Shown piece after piece: positions 31,572-44,599 of a stretch of 64,000 nt of DNA. The notes under the pieces were generated by a model, which did not search any database, was not told where the DNA came from, and was given only the letters and a program-made list of their open reading frames with translations. Position 1 is the stretch's first letter, and every line of letters starts with the position of its first letter. The stretch covers positions 27,107 to 91,106 of the forward strand of contig QKWP01000133.1 in assembly GCA_003550325.1 (NCBI GenBank), written 5' to 3'. The translations under genes and the position numbers were made by a program. This DNA comes from Gigaspora rosea. Lineage: Eukaryota > Glomeromycota > Glomeromycetes > Diversisporales > Gigasporaceae.

Positions 31572-32408
31572 TATAGTTGGTGGTAGAATTAATTTTACGG
31601 TTACGGCATTGTTGTATTTTTTGCCATAATTGCTGTGAGCCGTAATATCGTAATACCATAATGCCATAAAACTGTAATGCCGTAATGCTGTAATGCCATA
31701 AAGCCGTAATGCTGTATGCCATAATGCAGAAATATTATCTGCTTTAATACCGTTAATAAAATTCTGTACTGCATTATGGTTTCCTTTAAATATATACTAT
31801 TAAATATTTTTTGAATTTGTTTCTGTCGGCTTCATTGATTTTGTACATGTAATGATTATGAATAATGGGTTTGTAGGTCTAGGTTTTATTTTGACTTAAC
31901 ATCGTAAATTATTTTTTTGGCTAATTAGACCAGTCTATAAGTCATTGTTTGAGAATTTCTTTGTGAGCTAATTGATCAGAAATGACATAATTGTTAACAG
32001 CATTTATGGCTTATATATGCACACATACTTACATGTTTAAATTTTATTTAACTATTGTATTCTGCTACAGAATACACTTTAAATAACTTTTATTTTACCG
32101 ATTAATTAGTGTAAAGTATAGCAAATAATAACATATTCATCAGTTTCCAGTTTGGAGTGACTTAATTACTTAATTATAATATTTTAATATTATACTGTAG
32201 TTACAGTATCACATTATTACAATATTGTATTGTGGTGACATTATGGCATTATGGAATAGTGGTATTGCTATTGTGGCATTATGACAATATGGCATTATGG
32301 CATTATGGCATATAATTTTTATGGCAATTAGATGCTATGCTGTAATTAATTCTACCACTAGTAAAATGCTTTAATTGGCATAATTTAGTAATTCTACCAC
32401 CAACTATA
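31572..32408. mobile_element. hAT-like MITE with GCCATAATG motif array
   Basis: 837 bp. Perfect 20-bp TIR TATAGTTGGTGGTAGAATTA. The flanks GTGTAACC and GTGTAACT form an 8-bp target duplication with one mismatch. Close to both ends, words like GCCGTAATGCCATAATG recur many times (31,600-31,740; on the other side as GGCATTATGGCATTATGG, 32,220-32,310). Its TIR resembles that of the element at 49,971-50,189. No intact gene; the interior is AT-rich. Confidence 0.88.
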
Positions 32409-32917
32409 GTGTAACTCAGATCACTGCGGGTTGGTGTGTGACCCAGGTCAAGTTGTAACAGCCTGAGTGAGAACAGGGGGTCAAACACGTGGCAGAGACC
32501 CATAAAAATTTTTTGTGTTATACAAAATCTTTATTTGTATTATTGCAAAAATTTATATTAATTTGCAATAATAAATTAACTTGATATTATTTTGTGATTT
32601 TTTCATCAAAAATTTATTCAAATTTTGGTTTGACCTTCTACTATTTTTATGTTCATTTATTTTTTCTTTCAGAAATTTTGGATACTATCTGACACTAGTA
32701 GCCAATCAAATTTATAGAATATCACATGAGTTTCTCTTAGAAATTTGGTTTAATTGCATAATCAATATAAATTTTTGCATTAATTTGTATTTGGTCTCTG
32801 CCCATGGGTAATTTGTGGGTTGATCCACGCATTTTCACCCAGGCTGTTACAACTTGACCCATGTCACTCATCCACCTGCAGGTGACTTAGTTGACACCTA
32901 CCTGGGTCAAACCACTA

Positions 32918-34540
32918 CAATGGCATTGTAAAGCAGTTATTTCTGTACTATTTTTGCCTGAACCAGAGTGTTCTGAAGGAGGCAATAAAGAACTACCTTG
33001 AGAAGAAACTTCTCAATTTTATGTGAAGTATGAGTTCTAATCAGTTTACGAACCATTTTCATGGTAAATTGTGTAGTGTAGTACATTATTAATCAATAAT
33101 ATTTTTTTAATATTGTTATTTTATCAATCACTAATGATAACAATTAATATTTGTCATCTTTTCATTATTTATATTATTATTTGCTATTTTAATCATTTTA
33201 ACTTAATAAATTTAATAATAGCTCCTCCAAAAAATGAAAAATTATTGAAGTGCAGTGTTGCAGAGTGTTAGATTGGTGACATAGAAAGCTTTTGGCTCAG
33301 AATGGTTGCCCTCTTTGAAAAGCAACTCCAAGGCCTCCATAATTGTAAAATGGAAAGAAAATCCAAAAATAGGTAAGTATCATTATTTATTGTTTGAAAC
33401 AAATAGTGAAATGTGTTTCGGATCTCTGTAATAGCAAGGGCTGCATTTTCAGAAGTTGTAGTTCCCACCCTAACAAGTGAACACTGCACTTTTGTACTAG
33501 TGTTATGCAACATATTCTTAAATCCAAAATCCAAGAGTATGAGAAAAATCTGAAACATCATATAGAAGTATCTTATATATATTTGCCATTTTCTTTATTT
33601 CTTTTATTGTATAATATTTTAAACAATACTAATGTATTAATAAATATAGAATGATTTTAATAATGGTGGGTCCATCATATAATTTGTTTAAAATGATTAT
33701 AAACAATGAATCAGAGGTTTAGCACCCCTCTAATTAAAGGCAAAATACTCCTAAATCATATTCTAGTGAATTTAGAGTATCTATCACTTATTCTTAGGGT
33801 CTTTTACAGGAAGAAATAGATGATTTGTTTGGGCTTGATAAATATACTGATTAGTTTAGTTTTAATTAGTTATATTCATTGTATATAATTTTGTATTTTT
33901 TAAATTGTATTTGTCTATATTATAAAAAGTAATATTTAATATTAATATCAATTTGAGTAATAAGTATAGAGTATAATAGTATTTGATATTGGTACAATTA
34001 GAAAAATTGATTAGAATCATTATTTGTTATTAAATAATACTAATTGTGATTTTTAAATCTGATATCTATTGATTATTACTGATTACTATCTTAATCATTA
34101 GTTATTGTCAGGGGGATTTAAATTGATTACTATTCAATAGCTGATAAAAATTGATAGTAATTCCTGTACAAATTTTGGTAATAAAGAAAGATACATAAAT
34201 GGTAATAACATAGGTAAGTATGAAGAAACAAAATAGGAAATAGATGAAGGATATAATTAGTAACAAGGTGAAACAATATAGGGACAATTAGAATTAATTA
34301 TTATATAAGGGAAAATAATGATCATAAGACAGGGTAGAATAAGGAAATGCTATGATTTTGGGTGCATAATTATTATTATAGTAACAACATCAAATGATCA
34401 TCAGAATAGTAATTTTTATTTATATCATTAGCTGTTATTTAAAATTCAATTGTCATTCAATATGTGTAATTTGTATCATTGTATTAATATAATTACAATT
34501 ATTTTAATGTGAACTGAACTTTAACTGCATATTATACATT
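32918..34540. other. Non-coding AT-rich stretch
   Basis: No convincing gene on either strand. An open frame at 33,268-33,561 (minus) has no recognisable domain and is not called. The rest is TTAATATT-type low-complexity sequence. Confidence 0.5.
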
Positions 34541-35700
34541 GAATAAGTTTGTAACAGAATTTTTTATGATAATTCCAATACAAGTTAACTCACCTTTTCA
34601 TCATTTAATAATGAGATAGTTCTGTAACAAAATCTTTACAGCAACTTGTGAGTTTTACAGTAACTCTTGATAGAAATTGTGATAATTTTAATGTTAACCA
34701 TAAAAATACAAGACAATTCCAATACAAACCATCTCAACTTTAGCCACATATTGTAGCCACAAAATAGCAAGTTACTATAACAGAATATTTACAGTACTCA
34801 TAGTAGAAATCACAATAATTTTAATACAATGGTTTTAATGCAAACTAACTTGACCTTAACTGCATACTAAATAGAGAGTAGGCTTTGCGACAGAATTCTT
34901 TACAAAAGAAATAATAGTTTTAATGTAAACTAAATCAAAGTTAACCACATAAAATCAAAACAATTCTAATGCAAACTAATTCAACCTTAACCATATGTAA
35001 CTTATAGTAGAAATCATGAAAATTCTAATGCAAACTTACACACATAATGTGATCTCCGGAATGCATATAATTTCTAAAAAGATTGTTTTACCATAACTCA
35101 CGATGAAAATCATGGTAATATCAAAATCAACATTAAATATTGTGTACTACATTATTGTTCTTTTTGATTTAGTTGGATCTGATCATATTATGATTTTTTT
35201 CGAGAATTCAGAGAGAGAGTTCCATGATTACAATACATGTAATTACCTAAATTCATTATATTTTCAGAACCTATTTCATTAAATTTTTTGTCATTTTTGT
35301 TATATTTATTAAATAGTTCTGAAAAATATGGCAAATTTAAGTGATTACATGTATTGTAATCGTGGGACTCAGGGAACTTACAAAAAAAAAATCAATCAAA
35401 TTAAACTAAAGGGCGATAATAGTTTTGTAATGAGATGTTTTACAGTAATTCATGATAAAGATTGCAGTAATTTGTTGAAGCTAGCTCAACCTTAACAACT
35501 TACCATGTATCAATGGAATAGCGAATAAAACTCGTGACAGGATTATTTACAGTAATTCATAATAGACTTCATGATAATTCCGATGAAAACTACTCAGCCT
35601 TTCACACACTACGTGCCACTGAAATAGCAAGTTTTGTAAGAGAATTTTTACCATAACTTATGGTAAAAATCGCAATGCACACAAACTCAACCACATTGAT
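34540..35700. repeat. Degenerate array of about 100-bp units (GTTTTGTAACAGAATT family)
   Basis: The phrases AAGTTTGTAACAGAATTTTT, TAGTAACTTATAGTAGAAAT, CATGATAATTCCAATGCAAA and CTAACTCAACCTTAACCACA recur in this order roughly every 90-110 bases with heavy divergence. The same family recurs at 48.2-51.4 kb and 53.0-53.3 kb and in reverse orientation near 43.6 kb. It looks like an old satellite or element interior spread by transposition. Confidence 0.7.
35216..35381. repeat. Foldback inside the degenerate array
   Basis: GATTACAATACATGTAATTA is mirrored by TGATTACATGTATTGTAATC, and GTTCC and GTTCTGAAAA words mirror around a centre near 35,300. Arms about 60-70 bp. Probably an inserted MITE; no clear target duplication. 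Confidence 0.65.
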
Positions 35701-35864
35701 CAGTATAAGAAAGCAGGGGCATTATGGTGTCCGTCTAAGAATATATATATATTGATGGTATAAATTAGCTATTGAGTATCGTATTATTGATTTTATCAGC
35801 GTATACGTTTTACTATACTCATGTGATTTTGCGTATAATGATATCAGTACATTGTCGGTGTAAA

Positions 35865-35960
35865 GTCACGCCGATTTTTTTTATTATTATCCCGATTGTC
35901 ATTTTTAGACATCTATTTTTAGTCAATATATATTTAGTAAGAGTTGACATAGCCCCGAAT
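35865..35960. repeat. Dispersed repeat, copy 2
   Basis: Same ordered words as 21,200-21,320 (CATCTATTTTTAGTCAA, TATATTTAGTAAGA, GTTGACATAGCC). Confidence 0.55.
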
Positions 35961-36023
35961 ATAGTACTGTAGTTTCTTAGTATAGTAAACGAGATTACCT
36001 GTTTCTCTCGGTTTGAAGAGTTG

Positions 36024-36130
36024 ATAAATTCGATTTATGCGAAATATCGAATTTATGCGATTTATGCAATATATCGAATTTATGCGATTTATGCAATTTT
36101 TCGGATTTATGTAATATATCCGATTATGTT
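36024..36130. repeat. Short tandem repeats, about 27-bp unit
   Basis: CGAATTTATGCGATTTATGC recurs three to four times with small changes. Confidence 0.8.
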
Positions 36131-36344
36131 AGAACAAGTATGAGAGTAGAATTAGCGCAGTAGTGTAAAAAGTATAAATACGATGTCTTTTGACTTCACA
36201 AGAAAGAAAGTCTGGGAAGCAAGAACTCAGTGGAGTACAAAGTTTTAGAGTCCAATATTGTAGAGTAATAACCTTCGAAATTAGAGTAGAAGTGTTAGCT
36301 GTAGTAATTATCCCGATAAATACTTAATTAATAAACTGTTATTA
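36120..36344 (+). repeat. Possible solo-LTR-like sequence
   Basis: From about TGTTAGAACAAG to TGTTATTACA the stretch has a TATA-like AAGTATAAATACG near 36,170, more balanced base composition than its flanks, and TG...CA ends. These are LTR traits. A second copy or target duplication was not seen, so this is only a suggestion of an old solo LTR fossil. Confidence 0.3.
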
Positions 36345-37079
36345 CAGTGGCGGCCAGATGTTTTGCATCGCATAATCCATTAACTTTAAAATTTTATAAT
36401 TCAGCAATTACAAATGATAGAACAATGATTTTATATTCATTTTAATCCCCAGAACCCAGAGAATTTTTAAAAAAATTTGATGTCCGATTAATAATTCCAA
36501 TTTTCTGTAAATTACTAATTTATGTTTAACCTTACCTTACTGATAAGTCATTATCTCTTTATCCAAAGCAGTTGCAGTAAAACTGATGTCAGATTTCGAT
36601 TCTTCTCTTTGAGATGAATCCAACAAGCCTAAAATCGTCAAGTTCGGGCTGGTTTTGGTTGCGGAGAAATCGATTGCCGAAAGCCAAAGTTACACATATG
36701 TAAATTAATTAAACTGTATTTATACATATGTGTAACATTGACTTTCGGCAATCGATTTCTCCGCAACCACCAGCCCGATCTTGACGATTTTGGACTTGTT
36801 GGATTCGTCTCAAAGAGAAGAATCGAAATCTGACATCAGTTTTACTGCAACTGCTTTGGATAAAGAGATAATGTCTTATCAGTAAGGTCAATTTAAACAT
36901 AAATTAGTAATTTACAGAAAATTGGAATTATCAATCGGACATCAAATTTTTTTAAAAAATTTCTCTGGGTTTTGGGGATTAAAAGGAATATAAAATCATT
37001 GTTCTATCATTTATAATTGCTGAGGTATAAAATTTTAAAGTTAATGAATTATGCGATGCAAAACATATGGCCTCCACTG
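36345..37079. mobile_element. Near-complete 735-bp palindrome, TA-flanked foldback element
   Basis: Two arms of about 350 bp are near-perfect inverted copies, separated by roughly 30 bp of AT-rich centre near 36,715. The ends are CAGTGGCGGCCAGATG and the complement of CAGTGGAGGCCATATG, with TA directly outside each, as for Tc1/mariner-pogo elements. High arm identity implies recent origin or gene conversion. A transcript would form a very long hairpin. The flanks share ATAAACTG, which could be a remnant of an older duplication. Confidence 0.85.
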
Positions 37080-37081
37080 TA

Positions 37082-40000
37082 TAAACTGATAACCTCCATC
37101 GCCTTAAAGTCCAATCCCGTGACCTCATCTTAAAGTCTCGTGACATAATCGATCGAAGTCTATCCACGCCTCACTCGAAGCTTTACCGTTATTAAGGTTT
37201 AGATAGAATGGTAGAGTTGATTTTAGTTGGTGTTAGTAGTGTATGTATTGTGGTGGCATTTAGACGAAGGGTTCATTTTCACTTCTCACAACGTACGTAC
37301 GTATATAATCTATATTAATACGATTTATACGTTTTTTTTTCAAATACATAAACGATAAAGCTCTTTTACTGTTTAATGGATAAGATTAAAAAAGAAGGTT
37401 TAAGCGCAAGTTTTTTTGAAGGTGTAATTGATCTAACGATCGATTCTTCTTCAGAAAGCGTAATACAGTATAAAAAATATAACAAAGAAAATTGAACATA
37501 AAATTTTGTAACACCATACATTTTCTTCAATTTTAATTGATGATCGATCATCATACCAGATAAGAACATTATTCATATTACTTTATTTGTTATTGTTATA
37601 CATATTCTTTTATTTCCTATTTTATCATTCTTATACATATCACTTTTTATTAACATATTGGACTATTACATAAATCGATCGAAATTACTTATAGATTTGA
37701 ACGCCGAATGAGGCCCAGATCCTCAGTCCCCCATTTAAAGTAATGCGACTAACTAAGAAGTCATGACTACGCGTCTCTCGAAAGGCACTAGATCTTCTAA
37801 AGAACTCATGGACCGGGCGATATTGAACTTTACACGAATTGGGCATGTACGCGTGGTGAGATTATGATTGCTATAGGAGGGATTAATTTTGAAGAATCGG
37901 ATGATGAAGATGATAGTTAGATAGTAGCGGAAATTGTTCCTTGAATTGAGTATTATACTTCATTTATGTGTTAAATACTCCCTCAGTAAAGTTCGTTAAA
38001 CTTCGATCTGTCTTATAAATCCTAAACACATAAGTTAGTAGGCCTTTTAAAGCCGAAGGCAATTTATAAGCTTCTTGTTTAGCATTAAATTGATTGTTCT
38101 TGTTTTATTTATTGATTACATAATTGATTCGTTTAAGACTATAACAATTGATTGTTTGTTTTGTTACCTTGATTAATTGCTTGATACATCTGTACATTGT
38201 TTGATTCATCACATCGAATATTAATTAATTCCTTAAAACCTTACATTACTCTCGATATCATAATTATCCCCACCATTATAAACCCTACCCAATTTCCTTT
38301 ACACAAAAATATTTGTTCGTCCTCCATCATTTCTCTAATTGATATCCCACGCACTCCTCCCTATCATCAAATGTAGATTCATATCCTAGGACTAAACCGG
38401 CGTTATTGACTGTAGCTCTCCCATACGATAATAACAACGGTATAGTTCATTTTCATAATTTTTTTTTTTTACCAGTTACAATGTGATGCAATATTTCTAA
38501 TTTTGACGACAGAGCTGGATAAACGGAAGTGTATACTTGGTTAATATGTCATAACAACTAGATTTTTTGAATATATAGTTAGTTGAAATTAGATGCGTAG
38601 AAGTCGATTTATTTTATGACAAGTCTTGAAACTCGATTTCTAATAATTCTGTAATAATTGCGAAATTGTGATTTTTCCTTTACTGCTTTCATTAGATGAC
38701 AAATATCAGAAAATGTTGTAATTTGATGGCGTTACGGAAAATAAACCAAAAGCAAAATTTTAAAGCTGATTACCATTGGTACAAAGAAAAGCTCTTCCTA
38801 TGGTCAGTTTTATGTAATACAAATTTCTAAATTTAGAAATGGAATTATTGATATTGTAGTGTCAAGGATAACGTATGCAGTTGAGTTTGTGTTGTGTGAA
38901 TAATGCAGCCCAGTGTCACTATGAAATGTAAATAATAGAATTTGGTAATTATATAAAAAATTGCAGGTTTCAGTGAGGGAAAGATTGGAGAGCAACTTTG
39001 ACATGATTTTTATAGCAGAATCGAAAGTTCTTATGTGGCTGTCGGAACTTCGTTCTTTACTATGATACGATTCGCATTTGAATTACTGTATTTGGAAAAT
39101 AACGTTCATATTGAATTATTGCAGGAAATCTAAAAGCCTCAATCACTTCACATAGAATAAAGTTTCTAAATTAGTCATTCCAATATTGTGCTACTTAACT
39201 TTAAATTTAAGCAGTGCATGCCGATTATTTAAGAAATATGATGCTATTCCTAGTGGGATATCTCGCCTCAGTTCATACATCAATACGAACGCTGCATATT
39301 GTCAATAAATAATCATTAAGATCTAGAATCATTAAGATCTAGCACGATTTGCTAGATGCTTCCGATTAATAAGTACGTACCAATACGTGCAGTGCTTTTC
39401 GATGCAGTACATCAGCTGAATTTGCGATGCACGGCATCAGCCACACTGCACGAAGCAGACCGACTTTGATATGAAATTTTAAGTTGCACAAAAATGACAG
39501 GATTCTATGTATGATGGGTGGGTTTAAGTGCAAATTTTGACTCATATGGTGGTTGTGCTGATTGTTTGATCGTACGCTCTCTTCTTATATTCAACCTTAC
39601 TAATGAACTAGATTATACTTATCTGACCTGATGTGATTGTTCCACACTAACTGCCTGTCTTTATACTCAATTAGGATAAAGGCGTATTTATTTAACCGGA
39701 TTGCTGCCGGCGTATCTCTACTTGGCCATATTTCGATCTGTTGGTTTTAAGTACTTACTTATTATCTCATGAACATCTTATTTTTTACATTGTTTTTATC
39801 ATTTATTTATTATTATTATTGTGTGAAGCATTCATGAACTTGAATAGCATATTATAAATAAACCTAATTAGTAAACTCAACTGATTACAACTATTAACCT
39901 AAGAATTCTTTTAATTTCATATGCATTTAAAACTTTCGTTTATAATTTCGCTTTTCAAGTGTAATTATTCTATGCGGCAATTCATAATTCTCAAAACATA

Positions 40001-40553
40001 TTTAGGCCGTTATATAACACAAATTTTTTTTTAACAAACCTCCGAAGAGGACGCCATGTAGGCGTACTTTATTAACTGACACCTAATACAAAATTATATT
40101 ATATTAAAAATAATAACACAAATGTTCATTAGCATATATTTCCTTAATATATATCCAGGGTCTTTATGGTGTGCTCTATAGTACTGGGTGTTTATTATTC
40201 GTTTATTATCATTGAATGTTTAATCGATGAATAATAGAAGATTCGGATAATCGATTCGATGAAACGATTTGTATCAGATATTCGATTATTCAGACTTCTA
40301 TGCATCAAGACTAATTAATTTTAAAGTTTATGGTATGAAACGTAAATTTTGTATTTTATCATTGAGGTTGTAGTGGTACCAGCAGCCCTACTTGACTTGT
40401 ATAAAATAATTTGCCAAATTTAAGGTACAAGTTATAGTCTTTCAATGAGTTTGATCTTTATATTTTTGTATTATTGGATGAGATTCATCCGATTACCCGA
40501 TATCGATGATAGTCAAATGATGAAAAAAATGCATTATCACGATAATTTAAAAA
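37082..40553. other. Gene-poor stretch
   Basis: No gene recognised on either strand. Minor items: ACGTACGTACGT at 37,290; a GC-richer segment at 37,690-37,860 without RNA or protein similarity that I can name, followed by a short frame ending FEESDDEDDS; a 16-bp direct duplication ATTAAGATCTAG near 39,320-39,345; a CCGAAGAGGACGCC segment near 40,045. A relic gene at 37.7-37.9 kb is possible but unsupported. Confidence 0.45.
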
Positions 40554-40569
40554 TTGCAGGTTTATGACC

Positions 40570-40690
40570 CCAATTCGGTTGCATTCCGATCGGGTTCACT
40601 CAAATTCGGGCGTACTCCAAATCGGGATCATTCCAACCTAATTCGGTTTCATTCCAATTCGGGTTCATTCGATCCTAATTCGGGTTTATT
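40570..40690. repeat. Degenerate 16-18-bp tandem motif upstream of the MFS gene
   Basis: AATTCGGGTTCATTCC-type words recur about seven times in 120 bp. They resemble the private motif arrays of the hAT-like MITEs in this window, but no terminal repeats were found. The array lies about 230 bp upstream of the MFS TATA box. Confidence 0.65.
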
Positions 40691-40920
40691 TATATCTGAA
40701 AAAAAAAAATTAGTCTTTATTCCCGAAGCAACGCCCGAGTACTGTAGTATCATATAATAAATTTTTTTAAAACGGCAATCATTCTTTGCATGTGCATAAT
40801 ATTTACAACCCGAGTTTATGTTTGCGATTTACGTACATGATTAATAAAAAAAATTTTGACAAGCAATGAATAAATGAATCATCATAAAAGATGAGCGTGA
40901 TTTTTGGAAAAATCCGGTTC

Positions 40921-40928
40921 TATAAATA
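40921..40928 (+). promoter_or_regulatory. TATA box of the MFS gene
   Basis: TATAAATA, 64 bases before the ATG at 40,985, in otherwise ordinary sequence. Confidence 0.6.
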
Positions 40929-40984
40929 CTAGCCCTTTCTAAGTGAGTGCACTTAGGGAAGTTTGACTTTATTGTGAATTCTCT

Positions 40985-43278
40985 ATGGAAAAAAACTCAT
41001 ACGCTATTGATTCAACAACCACCGGCATAACTTCACAACACCTCGTTGCTCGTGAAGATCATAATACCCAAAATGATGAAATGATTTCGTCGTTAGAACA
41101 AGTATTTGGACCAGTAATTTTTGAAAATAAAAAAAAAATCGAAAACGAACAAAATTATAAAGAAAAAAGCGATGTTCTTTCTGAATCTATGGTCACTATA
41201 TCAGATTCAACAGATAGTTACGCTACAATACCGGATGATGATCCGAAAAATTGGCCAACTACGAAAAAATGGCGGATCTTATTTGTCGTGATCGTTTCAG
41301 GGATGCTATCGCCCGTTGCTAGCACGTATGTGCTTTTTTAATTTTATTAAAAGTTGTAGCATGACATCATTATAATGCAAAATTAATTGAAAAGTTATTC
41401 GTATAAAAAAAAAATTTTAGGATTCTTTATCCGGCATTAATAACACTACAGCAAGAATTACAAACCAGCGAAACAGTTGTTAATTCATTAGGTAATTACT
41501 ATATCAGATTATTAGATATATAACTACAATAGTATCTTGGGCCTTAAGTGTACTAAATATAAACATAGCTGTCAAAGATTGTCGAAAAAAATAATAATAA
41601 GCAAAAAAAAACCTAGACGAATTCATTAACGTTAATGATGTCATAGCTACGAATTGAGAAAAAATATTCTTGAGCAATTTTACCATTGAGCAGACTTATT
41701 TTCCAAGAAAAAAAATTGGTTTCCAGCATAAATTAAAAATTTGGGAAATCATCGGCCCAAGATGTTTTTAATATTTTTTTTTTTACTCGATATGGAAACT
41801 CTTAAACAATATTAATAACAATATTCATTTATGTGTTAAAAAAAAGTTTCAATATTCATATATTGCATGGCAATTGCGGTAAGATTCAAAATTAAATTAA
41901 CTTCGATATAATATTTATTGACAGTAATGCTTATTAATTCTTAATTTCATACCCTAGCCGATAGTATGGGCTGCATATTCTGATGAATTTGCAACAAGAC
42001 GTAAAGTGTACTTAGCTTCCATGATGGTGTTCATTATTTCGACAATAATATGTGCTATTTCCAAAAACATATGGTTATTGTTAATAATCCGTGCTGTTCA
42101 AGCCTGTGGCTCTTCTGCTGTATTATCTATTGGCGCGGCAATTATAAGCGATATTTATGTTTCAACTGGTATACTTCCATAAATCTAATTTGTATATTAC
42201 ATAAATTTTTGGGGGTTTTTTTTAACTTTAATTTTATTTTTGGTTTTTTTTCAACTTTTAATTTTAATAGAAAGAGGTCACGCATACGGTTTATTTTATT
42301 TGGCTTATTGGCTTGGCCCATTTATAGGTCCAATGTATGGTGGTTACTTTACCGAATATTTCGGTTGGAGATGGATGTTTTGGTTCTTAGCTATATACGG
42401 TGGTGTCATATTTATAATAATATTATGTTTTCTACCCGAAACTTTTCGTACGGTTTCATCTCCAACTAATGCTTCTACGACAACTCGATTTAATCCAATC
42501 GCTCCATTAAAATTATTACGCTATCCGAACGTAACTCTCATAGTAATATACATAAGTATAATATCTTCTACAATTCACCTTCAAGAAGTTAGCGTCCCTC
42601 GAAACTTTTCTCAACGATATAATCTATCTTCGTCGACTATTGGTTTATTATATATTGTACCGGCCGCTGGATATGCATTCGGTAGTCTCTTAGGTGGAAA
42701 ATATTCTGATTTTGTGTTGCGTAAAAAGACTGAAAATGCCGACTCTAGCTATCCCGAAATGAGAATTCATAGTGCCTGGAGTGGTGCACTTTTGGTTCCA
42801 TGTTCATACTTAGCTTATGGATGGCTATTGGAAAATAATTATAACTTGATAGTATTAATGATACTGTGGTTTCTTGGTAAGTGTTAGTTATTTTATTTCA
42901 AAATACTTTTTATTTTATTTTATTTATTTTTATTTTTAATTTCATTTTTGTTTTCGTATTTAACTTTCAATTGCAAAAGGTTCACTAGGAACTTTGATAG
43001 TTTTCAATACATTGTCTTCATACTTGGTTGACGCATACACAACACGTAGCGCTTCAGCAACCGCATTAAATAACTGTTTTAGATTTATGGTAGCAGGGAC
43101 TGTGGCAATTTTAGAACCATTTATGGAAGATACTTTAGGTATAGGATGGATGTTCACTATTATGGTTTCATTGGGCTTTGTTAGTGCTTTATTCGTAGTA
43201 GTGGTTTATTTTAAAGGAAAAGAATGGAGAGAAAATTGTGACCTGATGAATACGGGATCCAGTGATCAAATCGTGTGA
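40985..43278 (+). CDS. MFS transporter, drug:H+ antiporter (DHA1) type, six exons
   Basis: Exons read as 40,985-41,325, 41,421-41,491, 41,847-41,878, 41,958-42,168, 42,271-42,876 and 42,980-43,278; all introns are GT-AG and the frame is kept, giving 519 residues. A hydrophilic N-terminus of about 95 residues precedes 12 predicted membrane spans. YSDEFATRRKVYLAS matches the loop 2-3 motif of the superfamily. YWLGPFIGPMYGGYF is antiporter motif C, which places it in the proton-coupled export group (fungal multidrug and polyamine exporters such as Tpo/Flr/Qdr kin). Likely plasma-membrane exporter; substrate unknown. Exon 3 is only 32 nt. Intact-looking host gene, without the base skew of the first element. 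Confidence 0.92.
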
Positions 43279-43329
43279 ATCATGCGCCAAACTATACTAT
43301 CACCTAATTCTACTATTAACCTTCCGATC

Positions 43330-43563
43330 TAGCATGACTAATACTACTCTGAATCGACTAATCGACTAGCCGACTAGTCGATCGACTAATCGACTAATTT
43401 ACTAATCGACTAATCGACTAGTCGACTAGTCGACTATCAACTAATCGACTAATCGACTAGTTGACTAATCGACTAATCGATAATCGATCGACTGACTATG
43501 AAAAAATTTAGTCGATTAGTCGACTAATAGTCACCTAGTCGACTAATGACTATATGATTCCTA
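43330..43563. repeat. CGACTAATCGACTA motif array (probable MITE)
   Basis: More than 15 copies of ATCGACTAATCGACTAGT-type words, in both orientations, begin 60 bases after the MFS stop codon. The style matches the hAT-like motif-array elements, especially 46,813-47,232, but terminal repeats and target duplication were not resolved. Confidence 0.7.
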
Positions 43564-44599
43564 TCCTTATTTCAGACTCTATGTAATGCAAAATGAAAAA
43601 TTAACTTTACACATTGCCTTATTGTATAGAATTCTGCAACAGAACTTATTTTCTAATGCAGTGTATACTGTGATTAAAATTGAGTTAGTATTGAAGTTAT
43701 GATTTTTACTTCTAAGCAAATAAAATTAAACTTCATATTGTGATTTATTGAACAATTAAAGGTAGAGTATACGTAGATCATTTTCATATGATATGCATGG
43801 CAAATCAACACTTTATATAGAGAATAAAAATATGCCACTAATAAAAATTTTCGAGAATGCAATTGATTTTTTTCAAAATCTTATATTTTGTAGATTAAAA
43901 TATGCTTTATCTAAAGATATAAATTTTAATAAATAAATTATTTTAAAAAAGTATACTTGTATATATTATAAAGTTTGCCGCAGTGGCCTCAAATTTGCCG
44001 CAGTGCACAAAATCATTAATTTTGATTGGTTAGATCATATGATCATCATATGATTTTTGTAAACAAATAATCAATACCAATCTTTAACTACATGCTTCTT
44101 GGCGAATATCTAACCAATATTAATAATTTTACTACCATTAGAATCACAAATACCTACTTTACAATTTTTATAATAATATTTAAAATAACTTAATAAAATT
44201 TTCTTTAATTTTAAAAAGAAAAAATTTTTGCTATCAAGGTCATATAAAATTGATCTACACATACTCTACCTTAAATGATTATGGATAATGTATACAAATA
44301 GTATGTTTTTTTTGAAAACACATATATTAAAGTAAACATAATTAAACTTTATACTCATCTAGGTAATTTATTGAACAATTAAATAGATACAGTTAATTAT
44401 ATACACTTTCTCTTGAAAACAATTGTCAAAGCAAACTTCATACTCATCTTGGTGATTTATAATTTATAGAGCGATTACAAAAACATGTTGCAATAGTTAC
44501 AAATAGAATCATCCAAATATTTTTTTCACAATAAAGCATACAAACCCAAACTTAAGTTAAATAGCAGTATTATGATTTGTCACACAGATCATGTATGTA
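43564..44599. repeat. Dispersed repeats downstream of the MFS gene
   Basis: No gene. Words AATTAAACTTCATACTC, GGTAATTTATTGAACAATTA and AAATG-ATTATG recur at 43,725-43,770 and 44,340-44,480, in the same family as 59.0-59.1 and 60.37-60.65 kb. A reversed piece of the GTAACAGAATT family lies near 43,630-43,700. TTTGCCGCAGTG occurs twice near 43,975-44,010. Confidence 0.6.

Larger units (their letters stand above)
31049..32917. mobile_element. Composite GGGTCACCCGAC-motif element region
   Basis: Both ends carry clusters of CGGGTGACCCG-type words (31,060-31,250 and 32,410-32,520, 32,820-32,917). The outermost matching ends are TAGTGAATTGACCCG and the complement of TAGTGGTTTGACCCA, suggesting an hAT-like element in the same style as the other motif-array MITEs. 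No clear target duplication was found, so the outer limits are tentative. Inside are an imperfect inverted repeat (31,278-31,304 with 31,515-31,541) and a nested MITE at 31,572-32,408. Confidence 0.4.

Noticed and set aside
33268-33561. 97-codon frame on the minus strand
   Set aside because: No domain, no neighbours and AT-driven composition; not enough to call a gene.
37690-37870. GC-richer segment that at first looked like a structural RNA
   Set aside because: No tRNA box A/B pair or cloverleaf and no rRNA motif could be found.
43330-43563. Complete hAT-like MITE call with exact ends
   Set aside because: I tried several end choices, but none gave matching inverted ends plus an 8-bp duplication, so it is listed only as a motif array.
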